Shown here in pieces: positions 1 through 6,349 of a DNA stretch of 7,600 nucleotides. The notes below the pieces were generated by a model, which was not told where the DNA came from, searched no databases, and worked only from the letters and a program-made list of their open reading frames with translations. The stretch's first letter is position 1. Every line of letters starts with the position of its first letter. Both the position numbers and the translations under genes were made by a program. Origin of the DNA: Lysobacterales bacterium CG_4_10_14_3_um_filter_64_11 (GTDB lineage: Bacteria; Pseudomonadota; Gammaproteobacteria; Xanthomonadales; Xanthomonadaceae); contig PFJA01000222.1 of NCBI GenBank assembly GCA_002782905.1, positions 8,681 through 16,280 on the forward strand, read 5' to 3'.

Positions 1-1
1 C

Positions 2-1360
2 GGCCGACGGTTGTATACGCCGCGCATCGGCTTGTGGGCTGCGGGCGCGGTGCTGATCTGCGTGCAGTTCGTGTATCAGGGCAAGCGCGCACAAATCGAT
101 CCGACGCTGGTGTTGCTGACCACCCTGAGCCTGTGGGGCCTGCTGCGGCATCTGTTGCTCGGCCCAGACCGGCGCGCCTACCTGCTCGGCTGCTTCGCGG
201 CGGGGCTGGGCGTGATTACCAAGGGCGTGGGCTTTTTGCCGCTGCTGCTGATCCCGGCATTTCTTGTGCTGCGGCGGCTGGGCTTTCGCGGCATGGCCGA
301 TACTGCGCGTGGCCAAGGGCGCTGGTGGCCGGGGATGGCGGTGTTCTTGTTTGCGATCGTACTGTGGCTGCTGCCGATGATCACAATGGCGCTGGCCGAT
401 GGCGACCCGGGGCACCGCCAGTATTTGCATGAGCTGCTGTTCCGGCAGACCGCCACCCGCTATGCCAATGCCTGGGGCCACCAGCAACCGTGGTGGTATT
501 TCGCCGAGGTGATCGCCAGTGCCTGGCTGCCGTTTGCACTGGCCTTGCCGTGGTTGCTCGCGCCGTGGCGGCAAGCATGGCAGGCGCGCGCTGCGCGGGT
601 CTGGCTGCCGCTGGCATGGGGCATCGCGGTCGTCGTGTTCTTCAGCCTCAGCGCCGGCAAGCGCGACATGTACATCCTGCCGGCGTTGCCGGCGTTTGCG
701 CTGGCGGCGGCACCGTATCTGCCCGCATTGAGCGAGCGTGCCGGGTTGCGCCGGCTGCTGTTCGCCTTCGTGTTGGCGCTCGGCGGGTTGCTGGCCGTGG
801 GTGGCGCTGCCGCGTTGTCGGGCGAGCCGCAGTTCGAGCTGAAGATTGAAGCCGAGCGCGGCCTGAATCCCGCCGCCGACGCGCTGTGGTGGCTGCTGCT
901 GGCGCTGGGTGGTGGTGTGCTGGTAGCGGCGAGCGTGTTGCGCGTGCGCCGCGCGTTGGCCGCCGTCGTGGTCGGCATGGGCGTGCTGTGGCTAGGTTAT
1001 GGCTTCGGCGTGCACCCGATTCTGGATGCGCAGAACTCGGCCCGCGCGCTGATGCGCAGCGCCCGCGATCTGGCCGGGCCGGAGACCGAAATCGGGCTGG
1101 TGCTGTGGAAAGAACAGAACCTGTTGCAAGCGGTTGGCCCGGTTGCCGAGTTTGGCTTCAAGCGCAGCCCCGAACAGCAATTTGCCGCCGGGCTGCACTG
1201 GTTGCGCCAACAACCGGCGCAGCGGCGCTTGCTGGTGGCGCAGGCCGCCCTGCCGGACTGCGCCGCAGCCACGCAAGCCGCTGCGGTGGGTGATGCCAAC
1301 CGCCGCCGTTACTGGCTGCTGGACGCCGACGCAGTGCGTGATTGCCCGGCACCGCGATAA
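2..1360 (+). CDS. ArnT/PMT-type membrane glycosyltransferase, 5' end missing
   Basis: This is the C-terminal part of an integral-membrane glycosyltransferase that probably moves a sugar from a polyprenyl-phosphate donor to an acceptor on the periplasmic face (ArnT/PMT clan). The frame is open to the left edge, so the gene starts outside the window; the TTG at 11 is only the first possible start codon inside it. Numbering from that codon, the visible 449 residues hold many hydrophobic segments in the first 330. Family-like blocks are KRAQIDPT (25-32), GLGVITKGVGFLPL (65-78), RYANAWGHQQPWWYF (150-164) and FFSLSAGKRDMYILPALP (210-227); the last resembles the FFS..SKR..YILP block of ArnT-like enzymes. 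A soluble tail follows residue 335. The first periplasmic loop, where catalytic acidic residues normally lie, is not visible. The gene ends in TAA, convergent with oleC. The acceptor (lipid A, another lipid or a protein) cannot be told. The family call is firm and the substrate unknown. Confidence 0.85.
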   Translation, partial: GRRLYTPRIGLWAAGAVLICVQFVYQGKRAQIDPTLVLLTTLSLWGLLRHLLLGPDRRAYLLGCFAAGLGVITKGVGFLPLLLIPAFLVLRRLGFRGMADTARGQGRWWPGMAVFLFAIVLWLLPMITMALADGDPGHRQYLHELLFRQTATRYANAWGHQQPWWYFAEVIASAWLPFALALPWLLAPWRQAWQARAARVWLPLAWGIAVVVFFSLSAGKRDMYILPALPAFALAAAPYLPALSERAGLRRLLFAFVLALGGLLAVGGAAALSGEPQFELKIEAERGLNPAADALWWLLLALGGGVLVAASVLRVRRALAAVVVGMGVLWLGYGFGVHPILDAQNSARALMRSARDLAGPETEIGLVLWKEQNLLQAVGPVAEFGFKRSPEQQFAAGLHWLRQQPAQRRLLVAQAALPDCAAATQAAAVGDANRRRYWLLDADAVRDCPAPR

Positions 1361-1402
1361 GACACGCTCAATCGCACTGCGCAGGGATGGCCCGAACACG
1401 CT

Positions 1403-1488
1403 GTCATTGCGAGGAGCACAGCGACGTGGCAATCCAGAGATTGTGTTTGAACCAATGCACTGCATAGCTTTGCTGCGCTCGCAATGAC
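1403..1488. repeat. MITE-like interspersed repeat with 11-bp inverted ends
   Basis: The gap between the two convergent stop codons contains an element bounded by perfect inverted repeats: GTCATTGCGAG at 1403-1413 and CTCGCAATGAC at 1478-1488. The stem extends imperfectly inward (GAGCACAGC against GCTGCGCTC). Inside lies a small hairpin, CAATC 1430-1434 with GATTG 1439-1443 and loop CAGA. Repeats beginning GTCATTGCGAG and containing GGCAATCCAG are, from my general knowledge, widespread short non-coding elements in many bacterial genomes. No U-tract follows the stem on either strand, so it is not a canonical intrinsic terminator. It may still slow or end transcription arriving from both sides. 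Confidence 0.75.
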
Positions 1489-1504
1489 GAAAAATGGGGC
1501 TTGA

Positions 1505-3154
1505 TCAGCGTTCCCTGGCCACCCAGCGCGCCAGCGCCTCACGACCGATCTTGGCGTTATGGCGAATATCCACCGGAAAGCCCGGATGAAACACGATCCG
1601 CTGCACGCGCGCGGTATGGACATGGCGGCCGCCGATGGTCAGCAATTGCGCGCGAATGCGCGCTTTCGCGTTGCGCGGTAACCGGTTGCGCAATTGCACG
1701 CACAGCACCGGCTGTTGCGCGCCAGCATCGCCAACGCCGACCAGCGCCGTGCGCAACACCTCGGGGTGGGTGTTGAACACCGGTTCCACCTGCTCGGTGA
1801 ACAGCGCGCCATCGACACATTGCACACGCTGGCTCTTGCGGCCACAGAACCACAGTCGCCCGTCACGATCGAACCAGCCCAGATCGCCCATCCGGTGCAC
1901 GATGCGTTCGCTGCCATCGGCGAGGCGTTCGCAAATCTTGGCCAGCGCACTCGCCGCGGGGCGGTTGAAATACGCATCGGTAACACTGGGGCCGGCGACG
2001 GTGATTTCACCGACTTCACCCGGCTGCACCAACTGCACCGCGGACCAGTCGGCGATGGCGTCGTCGCGAATGCGAATCAGGCGGACCGCGTTTGGCGGCA
2101 CCGGCCGGCCCACACAGGTGCCGGCACCGGATTCGGTTGCAACGCGCGTCGCCTGCAACTCAGCGCCTTCGATCACCGCCACCGGCAGGCATTCGGTGGC
2201 GCCGTAGGGTGTCCACAGCTTGGCAGTGTCGGGCAGCAATTCACGCAGCCTGGCCACCACTGCGGCCGGTACCGGCGCACCGGCCGACAGCACGCGTTTG
2301 AGGCCGGGCAACGGCTGGCCATGGCGGGCCAGCACCGCCAGCAGCGCCGGTGAAGCAAACAGATCGGTGACCGCAAAGCGGGCGATGGCCGCGTGCAACT
2401 TGCGCGGATCGGCGCGCGCCGGCCGGGTCGGGTCCATGTCCGGGATCACGCTGGTGCTGCCCAGCGCCGGATCGAACAAGGCGAACGGCGGAAAGGTGGG
2501 CAGATTGACGGCGCCAGGTTCGATCGCGAATGCCGCGCCCAGCATCTGGATCTGCGCAAGAAAATGCCGATGCCGATAGACCACGCCCTTGGGCACGCCG
2601 GTGGAGCCGGAAGTGAACAGGATCGCCGCAATGTCGTCGGGCGCGGTAGCCGTCAGTTGCGGCCCGGCACCGGCACCGCAGCGTTCCAGCGTGGCAAGGC
2701 GCGGCCCGGCAAGCCCGAAGCGCCCAACGCTCACGCACTGCCGCACATGGCCGCGTCCCCAGCCCAGAATCCGCCGCGCCCACTGCGCCAGCGCGATGCC
2801 GATGAATGCCTGCGGTTGCGCCTCGCCCAGGCATTGCTTGAGCGCGCGGCGGTCGATGCCCGGATCGACCAGCACCGGCACCGCGCCGGCCTTGAACAAA
2901 GCGAACATCAGCGCGAAAAAATCTGCGCCCGGCCGCACCATTACCACCGCACGCGTGCCGCGCACGATGCCGACCCGCGCCAACCCTGCGGCGATGGCAT
3001 CCGAGCGCGCATCGAGTTCGCGATAACTCACGGCAATGTCGTAGCGCGCCAGCCCGTCGCGCCCGCGCGCGCCCGGGCAACGCAGTGCGATGGCCTCGGG
3101 CTGCTGGCGCGCCATGCGCACCAGCGCGGCGGCAATGTTGGTTTCGGCGCTCAT
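1505..3154 (-). CDS. oleC: OleC, olefin beta-lactone synthetase (acyl-CoA ligase superfamily)
   Basis: OleC uses ATP to close a 2-alkyl-3-hydroxy fatty acid into a beta-lactone, the third step of long-chain olefin synthesis (OleABCD). The 549-residue product has the adenylate-forming superfamily motifs in order: phosphate-binding loop LFTSGSTGVPKG (179-190), YGATE (317-321), the hinge-region motif RMGDLGWFDRDGRLWFCGRK (421-440) and the C-terminal lysine motif DIRHNAKIG (529-537, likely catalytic Lys535). The length fits OleC proteins. The N-terminal stretch MVRPGADFFALMFALFKAGAVPVLVDPG (72-99) is also typical of the superfamily. The ATG at 3154 lies 12 nt after the oleB stop, and the adjacent oleB supports OleC over a generic acyl-CoA ligase. 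The Shine-Dalgarno is weak, so translation may depend on coupling from upstream. The gene ends in TGA, facing the glycosyltransferase. OleC and OleB are separate proteins here, not the OleBC fusion found in some actinobacteria. Confidence 0.9.
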   Translation of the reverse strand: MSAETNIAAALVRMARQQPEAIALRCPGARGRDGLARYDIAVSYRELDARSDAIAAGLARVGIVRGTRAVVMVRPGADFFALMFALFKAGAVPVLVDPGIDRRALKQCLGEAQPQAFIGIALAQWARRILGWGRGHVRQCVSVGRFGLAGPRLATLERCGAGAGPQLTATAPDDIAAILFTSGSTGVPKGVVYRHRHFLAQIQMLGAAFAIEPGAVNLPTFPPFALFDPALGSTSVIPDMDPTRPARADPRKLHAAIARFAVTDLFASPALLAVLARHGQPLPGLKRVLSAGAPVPAAVVARLRELLPDTAKLWTPYGATECLPVAVIEGAELQATRVATESGAGTCVGRPVPPNAVRLIRIRDDAIADWSAVQLVQPGEVGEITVAGPSVTDAYFNRPAASALAKICERLADGSERIVHRMGDLGWFDRDGRLWFCGRKSQRVQCVDGALFTEQVEPVFNTHPEVLRTALVGVGDAGAQQPVLCVQLRNRLPRNAKARIRAQLLTIGGRHVHTARVQRIVFHPGFPVDIRHNAKIGREALARWVARER

Positions 3155-3166
3155 GGCGTCACGGCA

Positions 3167-4096
3167 TCATGGTGAGCGTCCCGGATTACGGCCGGTGGCC
3201 TGATCCGGGCGACAGGGATTGCGATCCAGGAAGGCGCGCATCGCCGGCACCAGTGCCGCGGCTTCGTCTTCGAGAATGTAGTGCCCGCCTTCAGCAAAGC
3301 GCTGTACTTCGGCCTGCGGCAATGCCTGGATGAATTGATCGAGAAAATGGTGATCGAACACGAAGTCGCGCATGCCCCAACCGATGAAACACGGGCGATC
3401 GGCAAATGCATGCAGGTGCTTGCCGCTCGCTTCCACCAACGCCCAGGCCGGGTCGTCCGGCGACAGCGGGATGTCCTGCACAAAGCGCAAGGTAGCAATG
3501 CGGTTGGCCCACGAGTTGTATGGCGATACCAGCGCACGCCGCTCATCGGGCGCCATCCGCCGACGCACCGCAAAGCGCGCGGCACCTTGCGCAAACGCAT
3601 TGCAGCCGCGGATCAGCAACGCGCCGATGGCGAGATCGCGGCCAAGCTTGAGCTGCCACGGCAAGCGTTTCTTGCTCGGCATCGGAAACGCAGCGGTATT
3701 GAGCAGCACCAGCCGACGCACCGCAGCGGCATGCTGCAACGCCCAGCCAAAGCCGATCATGCCGCCCCAGTCATGTACCACCAGGGTGATGGTGTCGCGC
3801 ACATCCAGGTGTTGCAGCAATGCGCCAATATCCTCGACCCGCGATTGCAGGGTGTAACGGTAATGCGCATCATCGGGCTTGTCGGACAGCCCCATGCCGA
3901 CATGGTCGGGAACGATGCAACGATAGCGATCGCGCAAACCGAGCACGGCGTGGCGCCAGTAATAACTCCACGACGGGTTGCCGTGCAGCATCAGCAGCAC
4001 CTCGCCATCGCGCGGGCCTTCATCGAGGTAATGCATGGCGATGCCGGGGCGCACCTGGAAGCGGTGGCTGACGAATGGGTAATGGGGATAGCTCAT
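3167..4096 (-). CDS. oleB: OleB, alpha/beta-fold beta-lactone decarboxylase of olefin synthesis
   Basis: OleB decarboxylates the beta-lactone made by OleC to a cis-olefin and CO2, the final step of the Ole pathway. It belongs to the haloalkane-dehalogenase-like branch of the alpha/beta hydrolases. The 309-residue product shows the oxyanion-region motif HGNPSW (38-43), the nucleophile elbow VVHDWGG (106-112) with Asp109 in place of Ser, a likely acid at Asp244 or Asp248 (GMRDFVFD) and the catalytic His272 in GGHYILEDE. An Asp nucleophile flanked by His and Trp is characteristic of OleB and dehalogenases. The adjacent oleC settles the choice for OleB. The ATG overlaps the upstream methyltransferase stop as ATGA (4093-4096) and has no clear Shine-Dalgarno, so translational coupling is likely. 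The last ~15 residues look poorly structured. I see no signal peptide; OleB is known to work in a cytoplasmic assembly with OleC and OleD. Confidence 0.92.
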   Translation of the reverse strand: MSYPHYPFVSHRFQVRPGIAMHYLDEGPRDGEVLLMLHGNPSWSYYWRHAVLGLRDRYRCIVPDHVGMGLSDKPDDAHYRYTLQSRVEDIGALLQHLDVRDTITLVVHDWGGMIGFGWALQHAAAVRRLVLLNTAAFPMPSKKRLPWQLKLGRDLAIGALLIRGCNAFAQGAARFAVRRRMAPDERRALVSPYNSWANRIATLRFVQDIPLSPDDPAWALVEASGKHLHAFADRPCFIGWGMRDFVFDHHFLDQFIQALPQAEVQRFAEGGHYILEDEAAALVPAMRAFLDRNPCRPDQATGRNPGRSP

Positions 4097-5355
4097 CTGG
4101 CGGTCGGCTTGGCTGCGGATTGGCGATTATCGGGGATGCGTGCCGGCGGCACACTGCCGGGGCGATGCTTGCGGTTGTAGCAACTCAGGTACAGCTCCAG
4201 CGTCGCCAAATCCTGCATCGGATACGGCAACAACTCCGGGCTGTATTCGATGCGATCCTCGCTGCGGATGGCCACCCGCCACGGCTCGAAATCGAGTGCA
4301 CGCAGTTCGCGTTCGAAACCGGCAACGGTGATCGGATTGAGCTCTTGATACCACTGCCAGTATTGCGCCGGGCTGGCGAACTCGCCGCTGCGATCGATGT
4401 ACTCGGGCGACTTTGCGAACACCAGTTCACGCAAGGCAGCGGGCGATTTTTTCAGATGAAAATGCGGCTCTGCACTGAACTCGCCCAGGTGATGACCAAA
4501 GTTGCTGTAAAACAGCCCCGGATGCACGAACAACAGACCGTCGGCCCGCAAAACGCGGCGAATCTCACGCAGCGCCCGTGCATAGCCGCCGGCGATATGC
4601 TCCAGCGAGCCCCACGACACCACCACATCGAAACTGTCGTCGGCAAACGGCAAGTCGTTGGCATCGGCGGCCATGAATGTCAGCGCATCGGGTATCACCG
4701 CAGGCGACAGGCCGTTGTGTTGCAGAATCTCGGGCAAGCGCGCAAAGCCACCAAACGGATCAATGCCGATCAACTGTTCGGGCTGGCAGCGCAAGGCCAC
4801 GCCGAGCGCGGTGATGCCATCACCGCAGCCGACATCGAGCACGCGGCCACGCAACAACGGCGAATTACCCAGCATGTAGTCCACCACCACACTGGCAGCG
4901 TGATCGAAATGGCGGAAAAACCAGTCACCATGGCCGCGGTGCCAGCTCAGGGTATCCAGTGCCGGGGTATCGTCGATGGCGGCAATTTGCCAATGACCGT
5001 GCACGGCATCGGATACCGCGGCAACGCCGGCATCGGCGAACTGCAACTCCGCTGCCGCGATGAACGCCTCGTGCATCGCCTGCCGACAATGCACGCTGAC
5101 ACGAACCCGCTGCGCCAGCAGGCCATCGGCGCACATCCAGCGTACCCGGTAGCGACCGCGCGGCAACCAGCCAACATGCACCTGTGCCAACAGATTGGTC
5201 TGGTATGCCGGCTGTTCGCAGCCGGCAGCGAACAGCTCCAGACCGACATCGGGCGCGAATACCAGCGCACCATCGATTGCCAGCACCAGCTCCAGCACGC
5301 AAGGCTGCCCCGCCAACGGCTTGGCAGGCAGGCAGGTAAATGATTCGATATGCAT
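4093..5355 (-). CDS. Class I SAM-dependent methyltransferase with extra N-terminal domain, first gene of the oleBC operon
   Basis: The 420-residue protein has a central Rossmann-type methyltransferase domain (about 160-290). It shows motif I VLDVGCGDG (172-180), an acidic residue after the second strand (Asp199 in IGIDPFGG) and the motif FADDSFDVVVSWGSLEHI (237-254), as in Methyltransf_11/25-type enzymes. The first ~110 residues look like a beta-rich domain, with alternating strands and GRYRVRW near 67-73; they faintly recall the sugar-binding domain at the end of Wzt O-antigen transporters, which is a guess. The last ~120 residues (HFHLKKSPAALRELV onward) form an uncharacterised domain with a basic, probably disordered tail. 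I chose ATG 5355 because the 73 in-frame codons upstream read through repeat-rich DNA and look non-coding. A possible -10 box TACACT lies at 5391-5386, with no convincing -35. The stop overlaps the oleB start. The substrate is unknown; a role in olefin metabolism or surface-glycan modification is inference. Confidence 0.8.
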   Translation of the reverse strand: MHIESFTCLPAKPLAGQPCVLELVLAIDGALVFAPDVGLELFAAGCEQPAYQTNLLAQVHVGWLPRGRYRVRWMCADGLLAQRVRVSVHCRQAMHEAFIAAAELQFADAGVAAVSDAVHGHWQIAAIDDTPALDTLSWHRGHGDWFFRHFDHAASVVVDYMLGNSPLLRGRVLDVGCGDGITALGVALRCQPEQLIGIDPFGGFARLPEILQHNGLSPAVIPDALTFMAADANDLPFADDSFDVVVSWGSLEHIAGGYARALREIRRVLRADGLLFVHPGLFYSNFGHHLGEFSAEPHFHLKKSPAALRELVFAKSPEYIDRSGEFASPAQYWQWYQELNPITVAGFERELRALDFEPWRVAIRSEDRIEYSPELLPYPMQDLATLELYLSCYNRKHRPGSVPPARIPDNRQSAAKPTAR

Positions 5356-5413
5356 ACGCGGATCGAGCGACGGCAGAGGGGCAGCAGTGTAACGCAGAGG
5401 TCGAACGCGCGTG

Positions 5414-5441
5414 GGTAAGTTGCACCAGGTAAGTTGCACCA
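5414..5441. repeat. 14-bp perfect tandem duplication
   Basis: GGTAAGTTGCACCA occurs twice back to back, at 5414-5427 and 5428-5441, with no mismatch. It lies about 60-85 bp upstream of the methyltransferase start, in the probable promoter region on the minus strand (read there as TGGTGCAACTTACC). It could be a simple replication-slippage duplication or a paired binding site; the sequence alone does not decide. Confidence 0.85.
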
Positions 5442-5512
5442 TCAATGCGTTCGGGTCGGTCGCTTGGCGACGCGCTTGCTCCGTCGCTGCGTACGTTCCA
5501 GGGGATTCGCAG

Positions 5513-5576
5513 TTGTGGGAGCCGGCCTGCCGGCGAACAACTTTCGAAACCTTCGCGCGCAGGCGCGCTCCCACAA
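5513..5576. repeat. REP-like palindromic element
   Basis: Perfect 10-bp inverted repeats TTGTGGGAGC (5513-5522) and GCTCCCACAA (5567-5576) bracket a 44-bp centre. Next to the left arm, GCCGGCCTGCCGGC (5521-5534) forms its own GC-rich hairpin, and GCGCGCAGGCGCGC (5555-5568) does so beside the right arm. GTGGGAGC followed by a GCCGGC-type palindrome is the usual look of REP elements in Pseudomonas and Xanthomonadaceae, and two facing copies make a BIME-like unit. No transposase gene of the REP-associated type is next to it. Confidence 0.75.
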
Positions 5577-5602
5577 AGACACAGCCTGGCGCCAGTGGGC
5601 AA

Positions 5603-5638
5603 CACGGTTGCCCCTATCGGCACGGTTGCCCCTATCGG
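5603..5638. repeat. 18-bp perfect tandem duplication
   Basis: CACGGTTGCCCCTATCGG is present twice in direct succession, at 5603-5620 and 5621-5638, without mismatches. The unit is a multiple of three, so frames read through it show a repeated peptide, but no real gene crosses it. It is probably a slippage product of recent origin. Confidence 0.85.
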
Positions 5639-5668
5639 TGTGCGTCGGTGTATTTTTTTGGCGCTCAT

Positions 5669-5687
5669 CCCCAGATCAAGTCTGGGG
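5669..5687. repeat. Short perfect inverted repeat (CCCCAGA-TCAAG-TCTGGGG)
   Basis: A 7-bp stem, CCCCAGA (5669-5675) with TCTGGGG (5681-5687), encloses a 5-nt loop. No U-run follows it on either strand, although a run of seven T lies just before it on the plus strand (5653-5659). Read on the minus strand, the hairpin is therefore followed by an A-run some 9 nt away. It is not a convincing terminator and is more likely another small interspersed palindrome. Confidence 0.6.
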
Positions 5688-5743
5688 CAGGCTCTGTGAG
5701 CGACCGGTGGAGCCACATCGCGGCATGCCGATCGGCCACACGC

Positions 5744-5764
5744 AAAAACCCGCCTTGCGGCGGG
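5744..5764 (-). terminator. Rho-independent terminator of the rplM-rpsI-tRNA-Gln unit
   Basis: On the minus strand, CCCGCC (5764-5759) pairs with GGCGGG (5754-5749) around a GCAA tetraloop and is followed at once by TTTTT (5748-5744). It starts about 11 nt beyond the encoded CCA end of the tRNA. A GC-only stem, tetraloop and immediate U-tract make it a textbook intrinsic terminator. Confidence 0.9.
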
Positions 5765-5775
5765 CTCTGTGTGCA

Positions 5776-5849
5776 TGGCTGGGGGACTAGGATTCGAACC
5801 TAGATAGGCAGAGTCAGAGTCTGCAGTCCTACCATTAGACGATCCCCCA
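5776..5849 (-). tRNA. tRNA-Gln, anticodon CTG
   Basis: Read on the minus strand, the 74-nt gene (including an encoded CCA at 5778-5776) folds into a full cloverleaf. The acceptor stem is TGGGGGA with TCCCCCA and discriminator G. The D arm contains GTC/GAC around TAATGGTAG. The anticodon stem GCAGA/TCTGC encloses the loop CTCTGAC, with anticodon CTG at 5817-5815, reading codon CAG. A 4-nt variable loop follows, then the T arm CTAGG-TTCGAAT-CCTAG. The U1-A72 first pair agrees with bacterial tRNA-Gln identity. It lies 38 nt after the rpsI stop with no visible promoter of its own, so it is probably released by processing of the ribosomal-protein transcript. Confidence 0.96.
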
Positions 5850-5856
5850 ATCGGGC

Positions 5857-5875
5857 TATCGCCAGCGTGGCGATA
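5857..5875 (-). promoter_or_regulatory. Perfect 8-bp hairpin between rpsI and tRNA-Gln
   Basis: TATCGCCA and TGGCGATA form a perfect 8-bp stem with a 3-nt loop, placed between the rpsI stop codon (5888) and the first tRNA base (5849). No U-tract follows it in the direction of transcription, so it should not terminate. A likely role, by inference, is to protect the 3' end of the ribosomal-protein mRNA after RNase P cuts at the tRNA 5' end, or to mark a processing site. Confidence 0.55.
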
Positions 5876-5887
5876 CGCTGAATAAAA

Positions 5888-6280
5888 TCAGCGCTTGGAG
5901 AACTGGGTAGCGCGACGGGCTTTGCGCAGGCCCACTTTCTTGCGTTCGACTTCGCGGGCATCGCGGGTCATGAACCCGGCGCGGCGCAACTCGGTCTTCA
6001 GGGTGTCGTCGTACTCGACCAGTGCGCGCGAAATACCCAAGCGGATGGCGCCGGCCTGGCCGGTGGTACCACCACCGCTAACCGTCACCTTGATGTCGAA
6101 CTTCTCGGTCAACTTGGTCAGTTCCAGCGGCTGGCGCACGATCATGCTCGCGGTCTCGCGGCCAAAGAACGCGTCGATCACGCGATCATTGACCACAATG
6201 TTGCCGTTGCCCGGGCGCAGGAACACGCGCGCGGTGGAGGATTTGCGACGGCCAGTGCCGTAAAACTGCTGATTAACCAT
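5888..6280 (-). CDS. rpsI: 30S ribosomal protein S9
   Basis: S9 is a small-subunit protein whose C-terminal tail reaches the P-site tRNA in the ribosome. The 130-residue product matches the family's usual length. It has YGTGRRKSSTARVFL (7-21), FGRETASMIVRQPLEL, the glycine-rich GGGTTGQAGAIRLGI block and the strictly conserved basic end GLRKARRATQFSKR with its terminal Arg. I chose ATG 6280 because the 12 in-frame codons upstream are not part of known S9 proteins. The Shine-Dalgarno is weak (AGG within CCCAGGTTC). It follows rplM by 69 nt, the standard bacterial L13-S9 order. Confidence 0.98.
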   Translation of the reverse strand: MVNQQFYGTGRRKSSTARVFLRPGNGNIVVNDRVIDAFFGRETASMIVRQPLELTKLTEKFDIKVTVSGGGTTGQAGAIRLGISRALVEYDDTLKTELRRAGFMTRDAREVERKKVGLRKARRATQFSKR

Positions 6281-6349
6281 GGGATTGAACCTGGGTCTAT
6301 TGGAAAGTCCGTACAACGATGTACGTGCTCGTGCGAGGGACTCGCGTGA

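Larger units (their letters stand above)
5356..5743. other. Gene-free, repeat-rich spacer between the methyltransferase gene and the ribosomal operon terminator
   Basis: This 388-bp stretch holds no credible gene; the frames that stay open across it run through repeats and change reading on both strands. It contains a 14-bp tandem pair, a REP-like palindrome, an 18-bp tandem pair and a 7-bp inverted repeat, each listed separately. It must also contain the promoter of the methyltransferase-oleBC operon on the minus strand. The only candidate I see there is a TACACT -10-like box about 30 nt before the start codon. Compositionally it looks like a landing zone for small repeats. Confidence 0.7.

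Noticed and set aside
2393..4180. Plus-strand open frames opposite oleC and oleB (2393-3175, 3281-4180)
   Set aside because: They are antisense shadows of two firmly identified enzymes, and no domain pattern is seen in them.
4075..5343. Long plus-strand open frame (422 codons) opposite the methyltransferase
   Set aside because: It mirrors a gene with clear methyltransferase motifs in high-GC DNA. Its translation is rich in Arg, Gln and His without any recognisable domain.
5356..5574. N-terminal extension of the methyltransferase to ATG 5574
   Set aside because: The added 73 residues cross the REP-like element and the 14-bp tandem and look like translated non-coding DNA. ATG 5355 begins the structured part.
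5411..5803. Plus-strand open frame through the repeat-rich spacer into the tRNA
   Set aside because: It runs through tandem and REP repeats, the terminator and the tRNA gene on the opposite strand, so it cannot be a real protein gene.
6281..6316. N-terminal extension of S9 to 6316
   Set aside because: Known S9 proteins start at about the MVNQQFYGTGRRK position, and the extra 12 residues fall in the structured spacer.
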